15,611 nt of DNA from Bovifimicola sp964595785 (GCA_964595785.1 CAZQRO010000051.1:1-15611); one strand, 5' to 3'; counted from the first letter of the stretch, positions 6,480 to 14,683 are shown. The notes: generated from the sequence alone by a model not told the origin. Program-made: numbers and translations.

Positions 6480-8732
6480 ATGAAAGAATTTGAACAATGG
6501 GAAGGTTTCAAAGGAAGACTTTGGAAAGAAGGCATAGACGTACGCGATTTCATTCAGAACAATTATAAGTCATTTGAGGGTGATGAGTCATTTTTAACAG
6601 ATCCAACAGAGGCAACAAATATATTATGGGGCGAATTACAGAAGCTCCAGAAGGAAGAAAGACAGAAGGGCGGAGTGCTTGATATGGAGACGGAGATGGT
6701 TTCTTCTCTTACAGCATATGGTCCGGGATATATTGATGAAGCAACAAAGGATTTAGAGCAGGTTGTAGGTTTACAGACAGATAAACCATTAAAGAGAGCA
6801 TTTATGCCTTACGGTGGTATTAAAATGGCAGAACAGTCCTGCACAATGTATGGATATACGCCAAATCCACAGCTCCATGAGATTTTTACGAAATATCATA
6901 AAACACATAATGAGGCTGTTTTTGATGTATATACACCGGAGATGAAAAAAGCACGCCATAGCAAAATTCTTACAGGACTTCCTGATACTTATGGAAGAGG
7001 CCGTATTGTAGGTGATTACAGAAGAGTTGCTTTATATGGTATTGATTATCTTATAGAAGAAAAGAAGAAAGATTTTGCCCGTATAGAAAGACACGGAATG
7101 AGAAGTAAAGAGTTTCGTCTTCGTGAAGAAATTGCTGACCAGATTCGTGCATTAAATGGTATGAAAGCAATGGCAGAAGTATACGGGTTTGATATTTCTA
7201 AACCGGCTGAAACAGCTAAAGAGGCAGTTCAGTGGGTATACTTTGGTTACCTTGCTGCAATCAAGACACAGAACGGTGCCGCAATGAGTATCGGACGTGT
7301 ATCTACATTCCTTGATATTTATATTGAAAGAGATATGGAAAGAGGATTGCTTTCAGAAGCACAGGCTCAGGAATTAATTGACCATATGACAATGAAATTC
7401 CGTATGGTTAAATTTGCAAGAATAGAATCTTACAATCAGTTATTTTCAGGTGATCCTGTATGGGCTACTTTAGAAGTAGGCGGTATTGGAATGGATGGAC
7501 GTTCTCAGGTTACAAAGACAGATTACCGTTTCCTCCATACATTAGAGAACATGGGACCTTCACCGGAACCGAACTTAACAGTATTATATTCATCACGTTT
7601 GCCGGAAGAATTTAAGAAATATTCATCACATATTTCAATTACAACAAGCTCAATCCAGTATGAAAACGATGATGTTATGCGTCCGGTATGGGGAGATGAT
7701 TATTCAATCTGCTGCTGTGTATCCGCAACAGAAACAGGTAAGGAAATCCAGTTCTTCGGAGCTAGAGCAAATCTTGCTAAATGTTTACTTTATGCTATCA
7801 ATGGTGGTATGGATGAGAAGAATAAGATGCAGGTAGGACCTGAATTGCAGAGAATCACATCGGAATATCTTGATTATGATGAAGTAATGCAGAAATATGA
7901 CTTAATGATGGACTGGTTAGCTAATCTCTATGTTGAAACATTAAACATCATTCATTATATGCATGATAAATATTACTATGAAGCAGCGGAAATGGCATTA
8001 ATTGATACAGATGTAAGACGTACATTTGCAACAGGTATTGCCGGATTCTCACATGTAGTAGATTCATTAAGTGCAATCAAATATGCAAAAGTTAAAGCAA
8101 TACGTGATGAAGATGGAATTACTAAAGATTTTGAAATTGAAGGTGATTTCCCTAAATATGGTAATGATGATGAAAGTGCTGACGAAATAGCAGTATGGTT
8201 ACTCCGCACATTTATGAATAAATTAAAGGGCTGCCACACATATCGTGATTCAGAGCCGACAACATCAATCCTTACAATTACTTCAAACGTTGTATATGGT
8301 AAGGCAACGGGTTCACTTCCTGATGGAAGAAAAGCAGGAGCTCCATTATCACCGGGTGCTAACCCATCTTATGGTGCAGAGACAAATGGTCTTTTGGCTT
8401 CGTTAAATTCAGTTGCAAAACTTCCATATGAAGACGCATTAGATGGTATTTCTAATACACAGACAATGAATCCTGATGCTTTAGGACATAATTCAGAGGA
8501 AAGAAAAGATAATCTGTCAAGAGTATTAGACGGATATTTTGATCAGGGAGCTCATCACTTAAATGTAAATGTATTTGGTAAGGACAAACTTATCGATGCA
8601 ATGGAACACCCTGAAAAGGAAGAATATGCTAACTTCACAATACGTGTATCAGGTTATGCAGTTAAATTCATTGACCTTACAAGAGAGCAGCAGTTAGATG
8701 TTATTTCAAGAACCTGCCACGAAAGGTTGTAA
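6480..8732 (+). CDS. pflB: Formate C-acetyltransferase (pyruvate formate-lyase)
   Basis: This is a 750-residue glycyl-radical enzyme of normal PFL length that converts pyruvate and CoA to acetyl-CoA and formate in the anaerobic cytoplasm. The substrate-site cysteines lie in DDYSICCCVSA. By alignment to the usual ACCVS motif the catalytic pair is C412-C413, and C411 is an extra Cys where most PFLs have Ala. The sequence continues QFFGARANLAKCLLYAINGG as in true PFL. The glycyl radical is Gly725 in RVSGYAV near the C-terminus. AAAGGA lies 7 nt before ATG 6480. Codon use looks adapted for high expression. pflA follows after 3 nt, and the operon has its own promoter. The extended match to PFL, rather than to glycerol or choline lyases, makes the assignment firm. 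Confidence 0.98.
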   Translation: MKEFEQWEGFKGRLWKEGIDVRDFIQNNYKSFEGDESFLTDPTEATNILWGELQKLQKEERQKGGVLDMETEMVSSLTAYGPGYIDEATKDLEQVVGLQTDKPLKRAFMPYGGIKMAEQSCTMYGYTPNPQLHEIFTKYHKTHNEAVFDVYTPEMKKARHSKILTGLPDTYGRGRIVGDYRRVALYGIDYLIEEKKKDFARIERHGMRSKEFRLREEIADQIRALNGMKAMAEVYGFDISKPAETAKEAVQWVYFGYLAAIKTQNGAAMSIGRVSTFLDIYIERDMERGLLSEAQAQELIDHMTMKFRMVKFARIESYNQLFSGDPVWATLEVGGIGMDGRSQVTKTDYRFLHTLENMGPSPEPNLTVLYSSRLPEEFKKYSSHISITTSSIQYENDDVMRPVWGDDYSICCCVSATETGKEIQFFGARANLAKCLLYAINGGMDEKNKMQVGPELQRITSEYLDYDEVMQKYDLMMDWLANLYVETLNIIHYMHDKYYYEAAEMALIDTDVRRTFATGIAGFSHVVDSLSAIKYAKVKAIRDEDGITKDFEIEGDFPKYGNDDESADEIAVWLLRTFMNKLKGCHTYRDSEPTTSILTITSNVVYGKATGSLPDGRKAGAPLSPGANPSYGAETNGLLASLNSVAKLPYEDALDGISNTQTMNPDALGHNSEERKDNLSRVLDGYFDQGAHHLNVNVFGKDKLIDAMEHPEKEEYANFTIRVSGYAVKFIDLTREQQLDVISRTCHERL

Positions 8733-8735
8733 TAT

Positions 8736-9476
8736 ATGGAAGCAGAACAGAGAATAGGCTATGTTCATTCTTTGGAAAGCTTTGGTTCAGTAGATGGTCC
8801 GGGTGTCAGATATATAATATTTCTTAGTGGCTGTGCAATGCGTTGCCAGTTTTGCCACAATCCTGACACCTGGGATATTAAAACAGGAAAGTCATACACA
8901 GCAGATGAATTGCTTGACATGGCATTGAGATACCGTTCTTATTGGAGAGATAAGGGCGGTATTACTGTAAGTGGAGGCGAACCACTGCTCCAGATAGACT
9001 TTCTGACTGAACTATTTAGAAAAGCAAAGAAGAAGGGCATTAATACAACATTAGACACAAGCGGTAATCCATTTACGACTGCTGAACCATTTTACACAAA
9101 ATGGCTTGAATTGATGAAATATACGGATTTGGTAATGTTAGATATAAAGCATATTGATGATGAACAGCATAAAATTCTTACGGGACACACTAATAGAAAT
9201 ATTTTAGAAATGGCAAAAATAATGTCTGATATGGGTAAGAAAATGTGGATTCGTCATGTGCTTGTACCGGAGAGAAATGATACAGATGAGTATCTTATAA
9301 GATTATCAGAATTTATTAAGACATTAAATGGTGTAGAAAAAATCGAAGTATTACCTTATCACACACTTGGCGTATTTAAGTGGCAGAATTTAAATATTCC
9401 CTATCAGTTAGAGGAAATCGACCCTCCGACAAAGGAACGAATTGAAAATGCCAACAATATATTAGGGTGTTTATAG
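8736..9476 (+). CDS. pflA: Pyruvate formate-lyase-activating enzyme (radical SAM)
   Basis: This 246-residue radical SAM enzyme uses a [4Fe-4S] cluster and S-adenosylmethionine to place the glycyl radical on PflB. The cluster motif CX3CX2C is C33-C37-C40 in SGCAMRCQFCHNP. VSGGEPLLQ is the SAM-binding GGE motif. The N-terminus GYVHSLESFGSVDGPGVRY is characteristic of PFL activases. There is no extra ferredoxin-like 8-Fe insert, so it is the short PFL type and not the activase of another glycyl-radical enzyme. It starts 3 nt after the pflB stop with a weak AAAGG inside the pflB end, so translation is probably coupled. Length and neighbour are as expected for the pfl operon. Confidence 0.97.
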   Translation: MEAEQRIGYVHSLESFGSVDGPGVRYIIFLSGCAMRCQFCHNPDTWDIKTGKSYTADELLDMALRYRSYWRDKGGITVSGGEPLLQIDFLTELFRKAKKKGINTTLDTSGNPFTTAEPFYTKWLELMKYTDLVMLDIKHIDDEQHKILTGHTNRNILEMAKIMSDMGKKMWIRHVLVPERNDTDEYLIRLSEFIKTLNGVEKIEVLPYHTLGVFKWQNLNIPYQLEEIDPPTKERIENANNILGCL

Positions 9477-9497
9477 AATAAAATACAAATAATATAA

Positions 9498-9581
9498 GAC
9501 TTAAAGCAGTTATTCGAAAAATCTTTAGCAGACGAACAGTTCTTTCATAATGATTATGAATCGACATTAAAGGAAGTGTAG
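9498..9581 (+). pseudogene. Possible remnant of a small coding sequence
   Basis: An open stretch without a start codon reads DLKQLFEKSLADEQFF and then HNDYESTLKEV before a TAG at 9579-9581. It looks like an amphipathic helical protein end, is preceded by a stop at 9495-9497, and has no ribosome site. It may be the remains of a gene lost between pflA and the LysR gene, or chance. Confidence 0.2.
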
Positions 9582-9645
9582 GGTGATAATGTTGAGCCTG
9601 ATAATTGAGTAGTTGAGGTTGGAGTGAAAGAGTAAAAATTCTAAA

Positions 9646-9694
9646 AAGGAGAAAGAGTGAAAGATTTTTCTAATGGATAATCTTTCACTTTGTT
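9646..9694 (+). promoter_or_regulatory. Hairpin between a Shine-Dalgarno and the LysR start; possible pfl terminator
   Basis: AGTGAAAGATT (9656-9666) pairs perfectly with AATCTTTCACT (9679-9689) around a 12-nt loop. A strong AAGGAG (9646-9651) lies before it and the LysR ATG (9695) just after it. No other good ribosome site serves that ATG. Folding would bring AAGGAG to an effective 9 nt from the ATG. In the open form AAGGAG would instead serve GTG 9657, giving a 7-codon leader VKDFSNG. The stem has only a short TTTG after it, so it is a poor terminator. The octamer AGTGAAAG occurs once more at 9623-9630. Confidence 0.55.
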
Positions 9695-10615
9695 ATGAAG
9701 AAAATGACACTAGCACAATTACGATATGCCATAACAGTTGCAGGTTCGGGTTCAATGAATGAGGCAGCAAGAAAATTATTTATATCACAGCCAAGTCTTT
9801 CAGCGTCCGTAAAAGATTTAGAAGAAGAGACGGGTATAGAAATTTTCAGAAGAACGAACAGAGGTATCTCCGTTACCCCGGAGGGAAAAGAATTCATAGG
9901 ATATGCCAGACAGGTAGTCGAGCAGTATGAATTAATGGAAACAAAATATGTTCAGAAAGAAAAAATAAAGAAAAAGTTCAGCATATCATTACAGCATTAT
10001 ACATTTGCAGTAAATGCTTTTGTGGAAATGGTAAAGCAGTTTGGAATGGACGAGTACGAATTTGCAGTTCATGAAACTAAAACGTATGAAGTTATTGATG
10101 ATGTAAAGAATTTTAAAAGTGAGATTGGAATTTTATACCAAAATGATTTTAATAAAAAAGTGCTAGCCAAATTATTCGATGAAAGCGGACTTGAATTTCA
10201 TGAAATACTTAAATGTCACATTTATGTGTATATGTGGAAAGGACATCCGTTGTCTGATAAAGAGGAAATATCATTAGAAGAACTTTCGGAATATCCATGT
10301 CTGTCTTTTGAACAGGGAGAACATAATTCGTTCTATTTTGCAGAGGAAGTCTTAAGTACCTATGAATATAAGAGACTAATCAGAGTAAATGACAGGGCAA
10401 CAATACTTAATCTTATGGTGGGATTAAAAGGCTATACACTTTGCTCGGGAATTATATGTGAGGAATTAAATGGGTCAGATTATTGTGCAGTAAAACTTAA
10501 ATCAGATGAAGACATGTCTATCGGGTACATTTCAAGAAAAGGAGTGGCAATCAGCGAACTGGGAGAAAAATATCTGGAGGAAATTGCAAAATATAAGGAT
10601 AAGGCATTAGGTTAA
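9695..10615 (+). CDS. LysR-family transcriptional regulator
   Basis: This is a 306-residue regulator with the typical LysR layout. The winged helix-turn-helix lies at about residues 4-62 (LAQLRYAITVAGSGSMNEAA, then LFISQPSLSASVKDLEEETG and FRRTNRGISVTPEG). A linker helix and a two-lobed effector-binding domain follow from about residue 90 to the end. ATG 9695 is the listed start. ATG 9704 (MTLAQL) is an equally plausible start, since most relatives begin close to it. Initiation appears to depend on the hairpin described just upstream. It is transcribed in the same direction as the following transporter/opine dehydrogenase operon but is separated from it by a strong terminator. It is the obvious candidate regulator of that operon, with an unknown amino-acid-like effector. 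Confidence 0.95.
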   Translation: MKKMTLAQLRYAITVAGSGSMNEAARKLFISQPSLSASVKDLEEETGIEIFRRTNRGISVTPEGKEFIGYARQVVEQYELMETKYVQKEKIKKKFSISLQHYTFAVNAFVEMVKQFGMDEYEFAVHETKTYEVIDDVKNFKSEIGILYQNDFNKKVLAKLFDESGLEFHEILKCHIYVYMWKGHPLSDKEEISLEELSEYPCLSFEQGEHNSFYFAEEVLSTYEYKRLIRVNDRATILNLMVGLKGYTLCSGIICEELNGSDYCAVKLKSDEDMSIGYISRKGVAISELGEKYLEEIAKYKDKALG

Positions 10616-10677
10616 ATATTGACAGGATATACCTACAAATAGTGCTTTTCTGACACCATCACCAATATTAAATACTA

Positions 10678-10721
10678 ATACCGTCTGCTATAGTTTCAAT
10701 TTATAGCAGGCGGTATTTTTT
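10678..10721 (+). terminator. Strong intrinsic terminator after the LysR gene
   Basis: ATACCGTCTGCTATA (10678-10692) pairs with TATAGCAGGCGGTAT (10702-10716), a 15-bp stem with a single G-U pair and a 9-nt loop, followed by six T (10716-10721). It ends the LysR transcript and insulates the downstream operon. Confidence 0.93.
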
Positions 10722-10726
10722 ACGTA

Positions 10727-10756
10727 TTAACACATTTCCCAGGAAAATAGTATACT
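10727..10756 (+). promoter_or_regulatory. Promoter of the metNIQ-opine dehydrogenase-racemase operon with a palindrome in the spacer
   Basis: TTAACA (10727-10732) and TATACT (10751-10756) are separated by 18 bp, each with 5 of 6 consensus bases. Inside the spacer is a palindrome, TTTCC (10735-10739), CA, GGAAA (10742-10746), a plausible operator. The start would be near 10763, leaving only about 50 nt of leader. That is too short for a SAM riboswitch or T-box, and no such conserved motif is visible. Confidence 0.65.
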
Positions 10757-10811
10757 TTATTTCATCAACAAATCAGGTTGTTCTGACAAAGGAAAATCGA
10801 GGTGATGGAAT

Positions 10812-11816
10812 ATGATTAGATTTGAAAATGTATCAAAGGAATTTAAATCAAAAGATACGGAAACAGTGGCAGTGAAAGATGTGAATTTAGAGATTGATAA
10901 AGGAGAGATATTTGGAATAATTGGTTTCTCGGGAGCAGGCAAGTCCACATTAGTCCGATGTATTAATCTTCTTGAAGAGCCGACCGAAGGGAATGTATAT
11001 TTTGAAAATGTAAATCTTATGAATTTAAAACAAAGAGAATTAAGAAAATACAGACAGCAAATCGGAATGATTTTTCAGCAGTTTAATCTGTTAAGCCAGA
11101 AAAATGTACTTGAAAATGTTCTCTATCCCTTAGAAGTGGCAGGTGTCAAAAAAAATGACAGAAGAAAAAGAGCAGAGGAACTGCTTGAACTGGTGGGACT
11201 TAGTGATAAGGCGAAAGAATATCCGGGAAAATTGTCAGGCGGTCAAAAGCAAAGAGTAGCTATTGCAAGGGCACTTGCCACGAATCCGGAAGTTCTCTTG
11301 TGTGATGAGGCAACCAGTGCATTAGACCCAATAACAACACGTTCGATTCTCGAACTGCTAAAGAGGATAAATGAAGAACTTGGTGTAACAATAGTGGTAA
11401 TTACACACGAAATGAAAGTTGTGGAACAGATTTGCAGCCGTGTGGCAGTGATGAGCAACGGTGTTATGGAAGAGGTCGGGTTGGTAAAAGAAGTATTCTT
11501 AAATCCCAAATCCGAAACGGCGAGAAAACTTATTCTTCCTGAGGACACAGGAATTAATGATAAAGAAGAAAATAAAAATAGGATTATCAGAATAGCATTT
11601 GATGGACAGTCAGCATTTGAACCCATTATTTCTAAAATGACAATTAAATGCGGCACAATGATAAATATACTTGGTGCTAATACAGAGAACATCGGAGGAA
11701 AAGCTTATGGGCAAATGCTTATAGAACTACCATTAGAGAAAGAGAAAGAGAAAGCAGATAAGATAGAAAACTTCCTCAAAGAAAACGATATTCACTATGA
11801 AAGGAGGAAAAGTTGA
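10812..11816 (+). CDS. metN: ABC transporter ATP-binding protein, MetN family
   Basis: This is a 334-residue ATPase of a MetNIQ importer. Walker A is GFSGAGKST at 38-46 and the Q-loop IFQQFNLL lies near residue 95. The signature LSGGQ is at 141-145, Walker B ends CDE with D165-E166, and the H-loop is VITHEM. A C-terminal NIL domain (about 257-331, starting RIIRIAFDGQSAFEP) is the regulatory domain that binds methionine in known MetN proteins. GAGGTG lies 7 nt before ATG 10812. It is the first gene of an apparent five-gene operon, and its stop overlaps the start of the permease gene. The family imports L- and D-methionine and some related amino acids. The opine dehydrogenase and racemase downstream suggest a different or modified substrate. 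Confidence 0.95.
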   Translation: MIRFENVSKEFKSKDTETVAVKDVNLEIDKGEIFGIIGFSGAGKSTLVRCINLLEEPTEGNVYFENVNLMNLKQRELRKYRQQIGMIFQQFNLLSQKNVLENVLYPLEVAGVKKNDRRKRAEELLELVGLSDKAKEYPGKLSGGQKQRVAIARALATNPEVLLCDEATSALDPITTRSILELLKRINEELGVTIVVITHEMKVVEQICSRVAVMSNGVMEEVGLVKEVFLNPKSETARKLILPEDTGINDKEENKNRIIRIAFDGQSAFEPIISKMTIKCGTMINILGANTENIGGKAYGQMLIELPLEKEKEKADKIENFLKENDIHYERRKS

Positions 11817-12475
11817 TGAGTGAAGCAATGATTGAACTATTGAAAAATGGTGTCTGCGAAACATTATACATGACACTTGTATCGACATTTATTGCATATA
11901 TATTTGGTATTCCGCTAGGCGTAATTATGTACGTTACAGATTCAAAGGGAATATGCAGAAACAGATTCATAAATTTCATTGTGGGTGCGTTAATAAATAT
12001 TATAAGGTCGGTCCCGTTTTTAATATTATTAGTAGCGGTAATTCCATTTACAAGGTTAGTTGTAGGAACAACTATCGGTTCGGAGGCTACGATAGTTCCA
12101 CTGGTAATTGCGGCGGCACCGTTTGTAGCAAGACTTGTGGAATCTTCATTAAAGGAAGTGGACGGAGGAGTGATAGAAGCGGCAAAAGCAATGGGTTCCT
12201 CCACTTTCAGAATAATATTTAAGGTAGTTTTACCGGAGGCAAGACCATCACTTCTTATCGGAGGAACAATCTCCGTTGCAACAATTTTAGGTTATTCAGC
12301 AATGGCAGGATTTGTAGGCGGCGGAGGGTTAGGAGCCATAGCAATCAACTATGGATATTACAGATATAAGACCGATATAATGCTCGTTACAGTTGTGCTG
12401 TTAGTAGTAATTGTACAGATTTTTCAGGAAGCAGGGATACGTTTTGTTAACAGGACAGACAAGAGATTAAAATAA
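11816..12475 (+). CDS. metI: ABC transporter permease, MetI family
   Basis: This is a 219-residue permease with about five membrane helices (ETLYMTLVSTFIAYIFGIPL first) and the binding-protein-dependent transport signature starting EAAKAMGSS at residue 121, which is the cytoplasmic loop that contacts MetN. I chose ATG 11816 because AAGGAGG (11801-11807) is 8 nt upstream. The in-frame TTG one codon earlier is less likely. The metN TGA (11814-11816) shares its last base with this ATG, so translation is coupled. Two copies would form the channel. GFVGGGGLGAIAINYGYYRY near the end is typical of MetI. Confidence 0.95.
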   Translation: MSEAMIELLKNGVCETLYMTLVSTFIAYIFGIPLGVIMYVTDSKGICRNRFINFIVGALINIIRSVPFLILLVAVIPFTRLVVGTTIGSEATIVPLVIAAAPFVARLVESSLKEVDGGVIEAAKAMGSSTFRIIFKVVLPEARPSLLIGGTISVATILGYSAMAGFVGGGGLGAIAINYGYYRYKTDIMLVTVVLLVVIVQIFQEAGIRFVNRTDKRLK

Positions 12476-12480
12476 AAACT

Positions 12481-12507
12481 GACAAGATATTGAAGCGACA
12501 GGATATT
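12481..12507 (+). repeat. Short direct repeat after metI (GACARGATATT)
   Basis: GACAAGATATT (12481-12491) and GACAGGATATT (12497-12507) lie 16 bp apart directly after the metI stop. The same GACAGGATAT occurs at 10621-10630 directly after the LysR gene. Function is unknown. The rest of 12476-12571 is AT-rich, with only the metQ ribosome site AGGAG recognised. Confidence 0.45.
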
Positions 12508-12571
12508 AAGATAAAAAATATTTTATAAATGTATAACTAAAAAAATAAAATAGAAGCAGGAGAATAAAAAT

Positions 12572-13426
12572 ATGAATAAAAATTTAAACAGAAAATCAAA
12601 TAGAAATTTAAAGAGAAGTTTAACAAAAAAGTTAATAGGCATTTTAGTAGGTGTAAGTATTGCAGCAGCATTTACAGGCTGCGGTAAAAAGAATGATGAT
12701 AAGACAATAAAGGTAGGTGCGGTACCGACACCTCATGCAGAAATACTTAAGGTTATCGAAGATAATCTTAAGGAAAAGGGTTACAAACTTGAAATTGTAG
12801 AATATAACGATTATGTATTACCGAATAAAGCATTAGAAGATGGAGAATTAGACGCTAATTATTTTCAGCACCAGCCATATCTCGATGATTTTAATAAAGA
12901 AAACGGAACACATATCGTGTCTGTTGCAAGTGTACATTTTGAACCATTTGGCATTTATGCGGGAAAAACAAAGTCTTTATCAGATTTGAAAGAAGGGGCA
13001 TCAGTAGCGATACCTAATGACACTACAAATGAAGCAAGAGCGTTGTTACTGCTTGAGGCACAGGGACTTATTAAGTTAAAAGAAGATGCAGGAATTAAGG
13101 CAACAGTTGTGGATATAGTGTCTAATCCGCTGAATCTCAAAATAGAAGAGTTAGAGGCGGCACAGGTAGCAAGGGCGATTAAAGATGTAGATATTGCTGC
13201 CGTAAATGGTAATTATGCAATTGCAGCAGGATATACAGTAGAAGATGCTCTGGCGGTGGAGTCAGCGGATTCACTTGCGGCAGAAACTTATGCAAATGTG
13301 GTGGCAGTCAAAAAGGGCAATGAGAATTCAAAGAAAACAAAAGCATTAACAGAAGCAATTTTATCAGATGAAGTAAGAGATTACATTAACGAAAATTATA
13401 AGGGAGCAGTTGTTCCTGTATTCTAG
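12572..13426 (+). CDS. metQ: Substrate-binding lipoprotein, MetQ/NlpA family
   Basis: This 284-residue lipoprotein is the extracellular receptor of the MetNIQ importer. A long basic N-terminus (about 20 residues) and a hydrophobic segment lead to the lipobox FTGC, with Cys37 as the lipidated residue. Phe at -3 is a little unusual. The mature part starts IKVGAVPTPHAEIL and contains DANYFQHQPYL and NDTTNEARALLLLEAQGLI, the conserved ligand-site segments of the NlpA family, including the Arg that usually binds the substrate carboxylate. AGGAG precedes ATG 12572. A 96-nt gap follows metI, with no terminator visible. The ligand could be methionine or another alpha-amino acid, or a D- or N-substituted one. 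The family motifs alone do not decide this. Confidence 0.95.
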   Translation: MNKNLNRKSNRNLKRSLTKKLIGILVGVSIAAAFTGCGKKNDDKTIKVGAVPTPHAEILKVIEDNLKEKGYKLEIVEYNDYVLPNKALEDGELDANYFQHQPYLDDFNKENGTHIVSVASVHFEPFGIYAGKTKSLSDLKEGASVAIPNDTTNEARALLLLEAQGLIKLKEDAGIKATVVDIVSNPLNLKIEELEAAQVARAIKDVDIAAVNGNYAIAAGYTVEDALAVESADSLAAETYANVVAVKKGNENSKKTKALTEAILSDEVRDYINENYKGAVVPVF

Positions 13427-13445
13427 AAAGCGGAGGAAAAAACAT

Positions 13446-14672
13446 ATGTTTAATGAAGAAGAATTGAAAAACAGTCCCGTAGCAGTCCTTGGAGGCGGAG
13501 CAGTGGGAAAAACAGTAGCGGCAGATTGTGTGCTTGGAGGTAATAAAGTAAGGATATTTGATTTAGAGCCATATTCGGAAAGCACATTGAAAAATGTGGA
13601 TAAATCAGGAATAACATTAAAAGGAATACAGAAAAACAAGTATGGATTTAAACGGTCGGGAACAGCACATTTTGACTTGGTTACTTCAGATATCGAAGAG
13701 GCTGTTAAAGACTGCAAATTAATTATTATAGCGATTCCATCAGTAGCACATAACAGTTTTTTTGAAAAATTAATACCTGTATTAGAAGACGGAATGATTA
13801 TTCATATAATACCTGATAACTTTGGAACTCTGAAACTTAGAAAGAAAATGAGAGAACTTGGCTGTGATAAGAAAGTCATAACAGGAGGGTGGTCTAGCGC
13901 ACCTTACGGAACCCGTGTTGAAACGGAAGGAGGAGTAATGACTTCTGACTGTTCTATCATTTACAGAGCCTTAACGCTTAGAGGTGCAGCACTTCCGACA
14001 AATGACCAGAAGATTTTTCTTAATAGTTCAAAATATCTTGGCTGTTTTGATTCGATTACTGAGGGAGATGGACCAACTGGAGGAAATACAGTTTTAGATA
14101 TAGGTTTTAGCAATGTCAATCCTGTACTGCATTGTCCGGGTACGCTTTTAGGAGTTGGGGTAATGGAAAACTGGGGTGTGATATTTGGTGGAAATGATAA
14201 ATATTCATATTCAATATACAGCCATGCATACTGTAAATCAATTGCAGAGGTCCAATATGCATTCTATCTTGAGGAAGTAGAGCTTGCAGAAAAAATTGGT
14301 GTGGGAATACAAAAATATCCTAAGAAAAATTTTCTTTCAAGAACAAGTATACTTGGACCGGAGTATATGGGCGAAGAATGTATAGTTCCTTTTGAAGAGC
14401 AGTATGAGACTGCTTTTGGTACGGGACCATTTACGATAAATAACAGATATATTACAGAAGATGTTCCTGTGGGCTGCCACATTTACCATGAACTGGGCAA
14501 AAAATACGGAATACACACGCCTGTAATAGACAGCATGATAACACTTGCCTCTGTTATGACTAGAAGCGACTTTTATGGAAAAGGTCTGACTTTAGAGGAC
14601 TTGGGAATTGGACATTTAGATTCAGAGCAGTTATTAGATTATCTTAATAATGGGACATATATTGAAGAATAG
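13446..14672 (+). CDS. Opine dehydrogenase (octopine/nopaline dehydrogenase family)
   Basis: This 408-residue NAD(P)-dependent oxidoreductase belongs to a family that reversibly couples an amino acid and an alpha-keto acid to an N-(carboxyalkyl) amino acid. The Rossmann motif GGGAVG is at 16-21. Asp39 after the second strand (RIFDLEP) suggests NAD+ rather than NADP+. The all-helical dimer domain carries SNVNPVLH with His229, matching the catalytic His region (NPxxH) of the family, and YGIHTPVIDSMI near the end. Cofactor preference and catalytic residue are inferred by pattern. I chose ATG 13446 because GGAGG (13432-13436) lies 9 nt upstream. An in-frame TTG at 13410 lies inside metQ and is rejected. 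It sits between the MetQ lipoprotein gene and the racemase-like gene, implying shared substrate chemistry. The substrates are unknown. Ketopantoate-reductase-like activity is less likely. Confidence 0.88.
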   Translation: MFNEEELKNSPVAVLGGGAVGKTVAADCVLGGNKVRIFDLEPYSESTLKNVDKSGITLKGIQKNKYGFKRSGTAHFDLVTSDIEEAVKDCKLIIIAIPSVAHNSFFEKLIPVLEDGMIIHIIPDNFGTLKLRKKMRELGCDKKVITGGWSSAPYGTRVETEGGVMTSDCSIIYRALTLRGAALPTNDQKIFLNSSKYLGCFDSITEGDGPTGGNTVLDIGFSNVNPVLHCPGTLLGVGVMENWGVIFGGNDKYSYSIYSHAYCKSIAEVQYAFYLEEVELAEKIGVGIQKYPKKNFLSRTSILGPEYMGEECIVPFEEQYETAFGTGPFTINNRYITEDVPVGCHIYHELGKKYGIHTPVIDSMITLASVMTRSDFYGKGLTLEDLGIGHLDSEQLLDYLNNGTYIEE

Positions 14673-14683
14673 CAGGTGATAAA

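Noticed and set aside
10722..10811. S-box or T-box riboswitch before metN
   Set aside because: The leader is too short, and none of the conserved aptamer segments could be found by eye.
11243..11692. Long open frame of 149 codons on the minus strand inside metN
   Set aside because: It mirrors the codon bias of metN, which has all the ABC ATPase motifs. The minus-strand translation has no recognisable domain or ribosome site.
11776..12204. Minus-strand open frame of 142 codons across the metN/metI junction
   Set aside because: It is a shadow of the strongly supported plus-strand genes, Ser/Thr/Ile-rich and without a plausible start signal.
13410..13445. N-terminal extension of the opine dehydrogenase from TTG 13410
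   Set aside because: It overlaps the end of metQ and encodes a basic non-family peptide, while GGAGG at 13432-13436 clearly serves ATG 13446.
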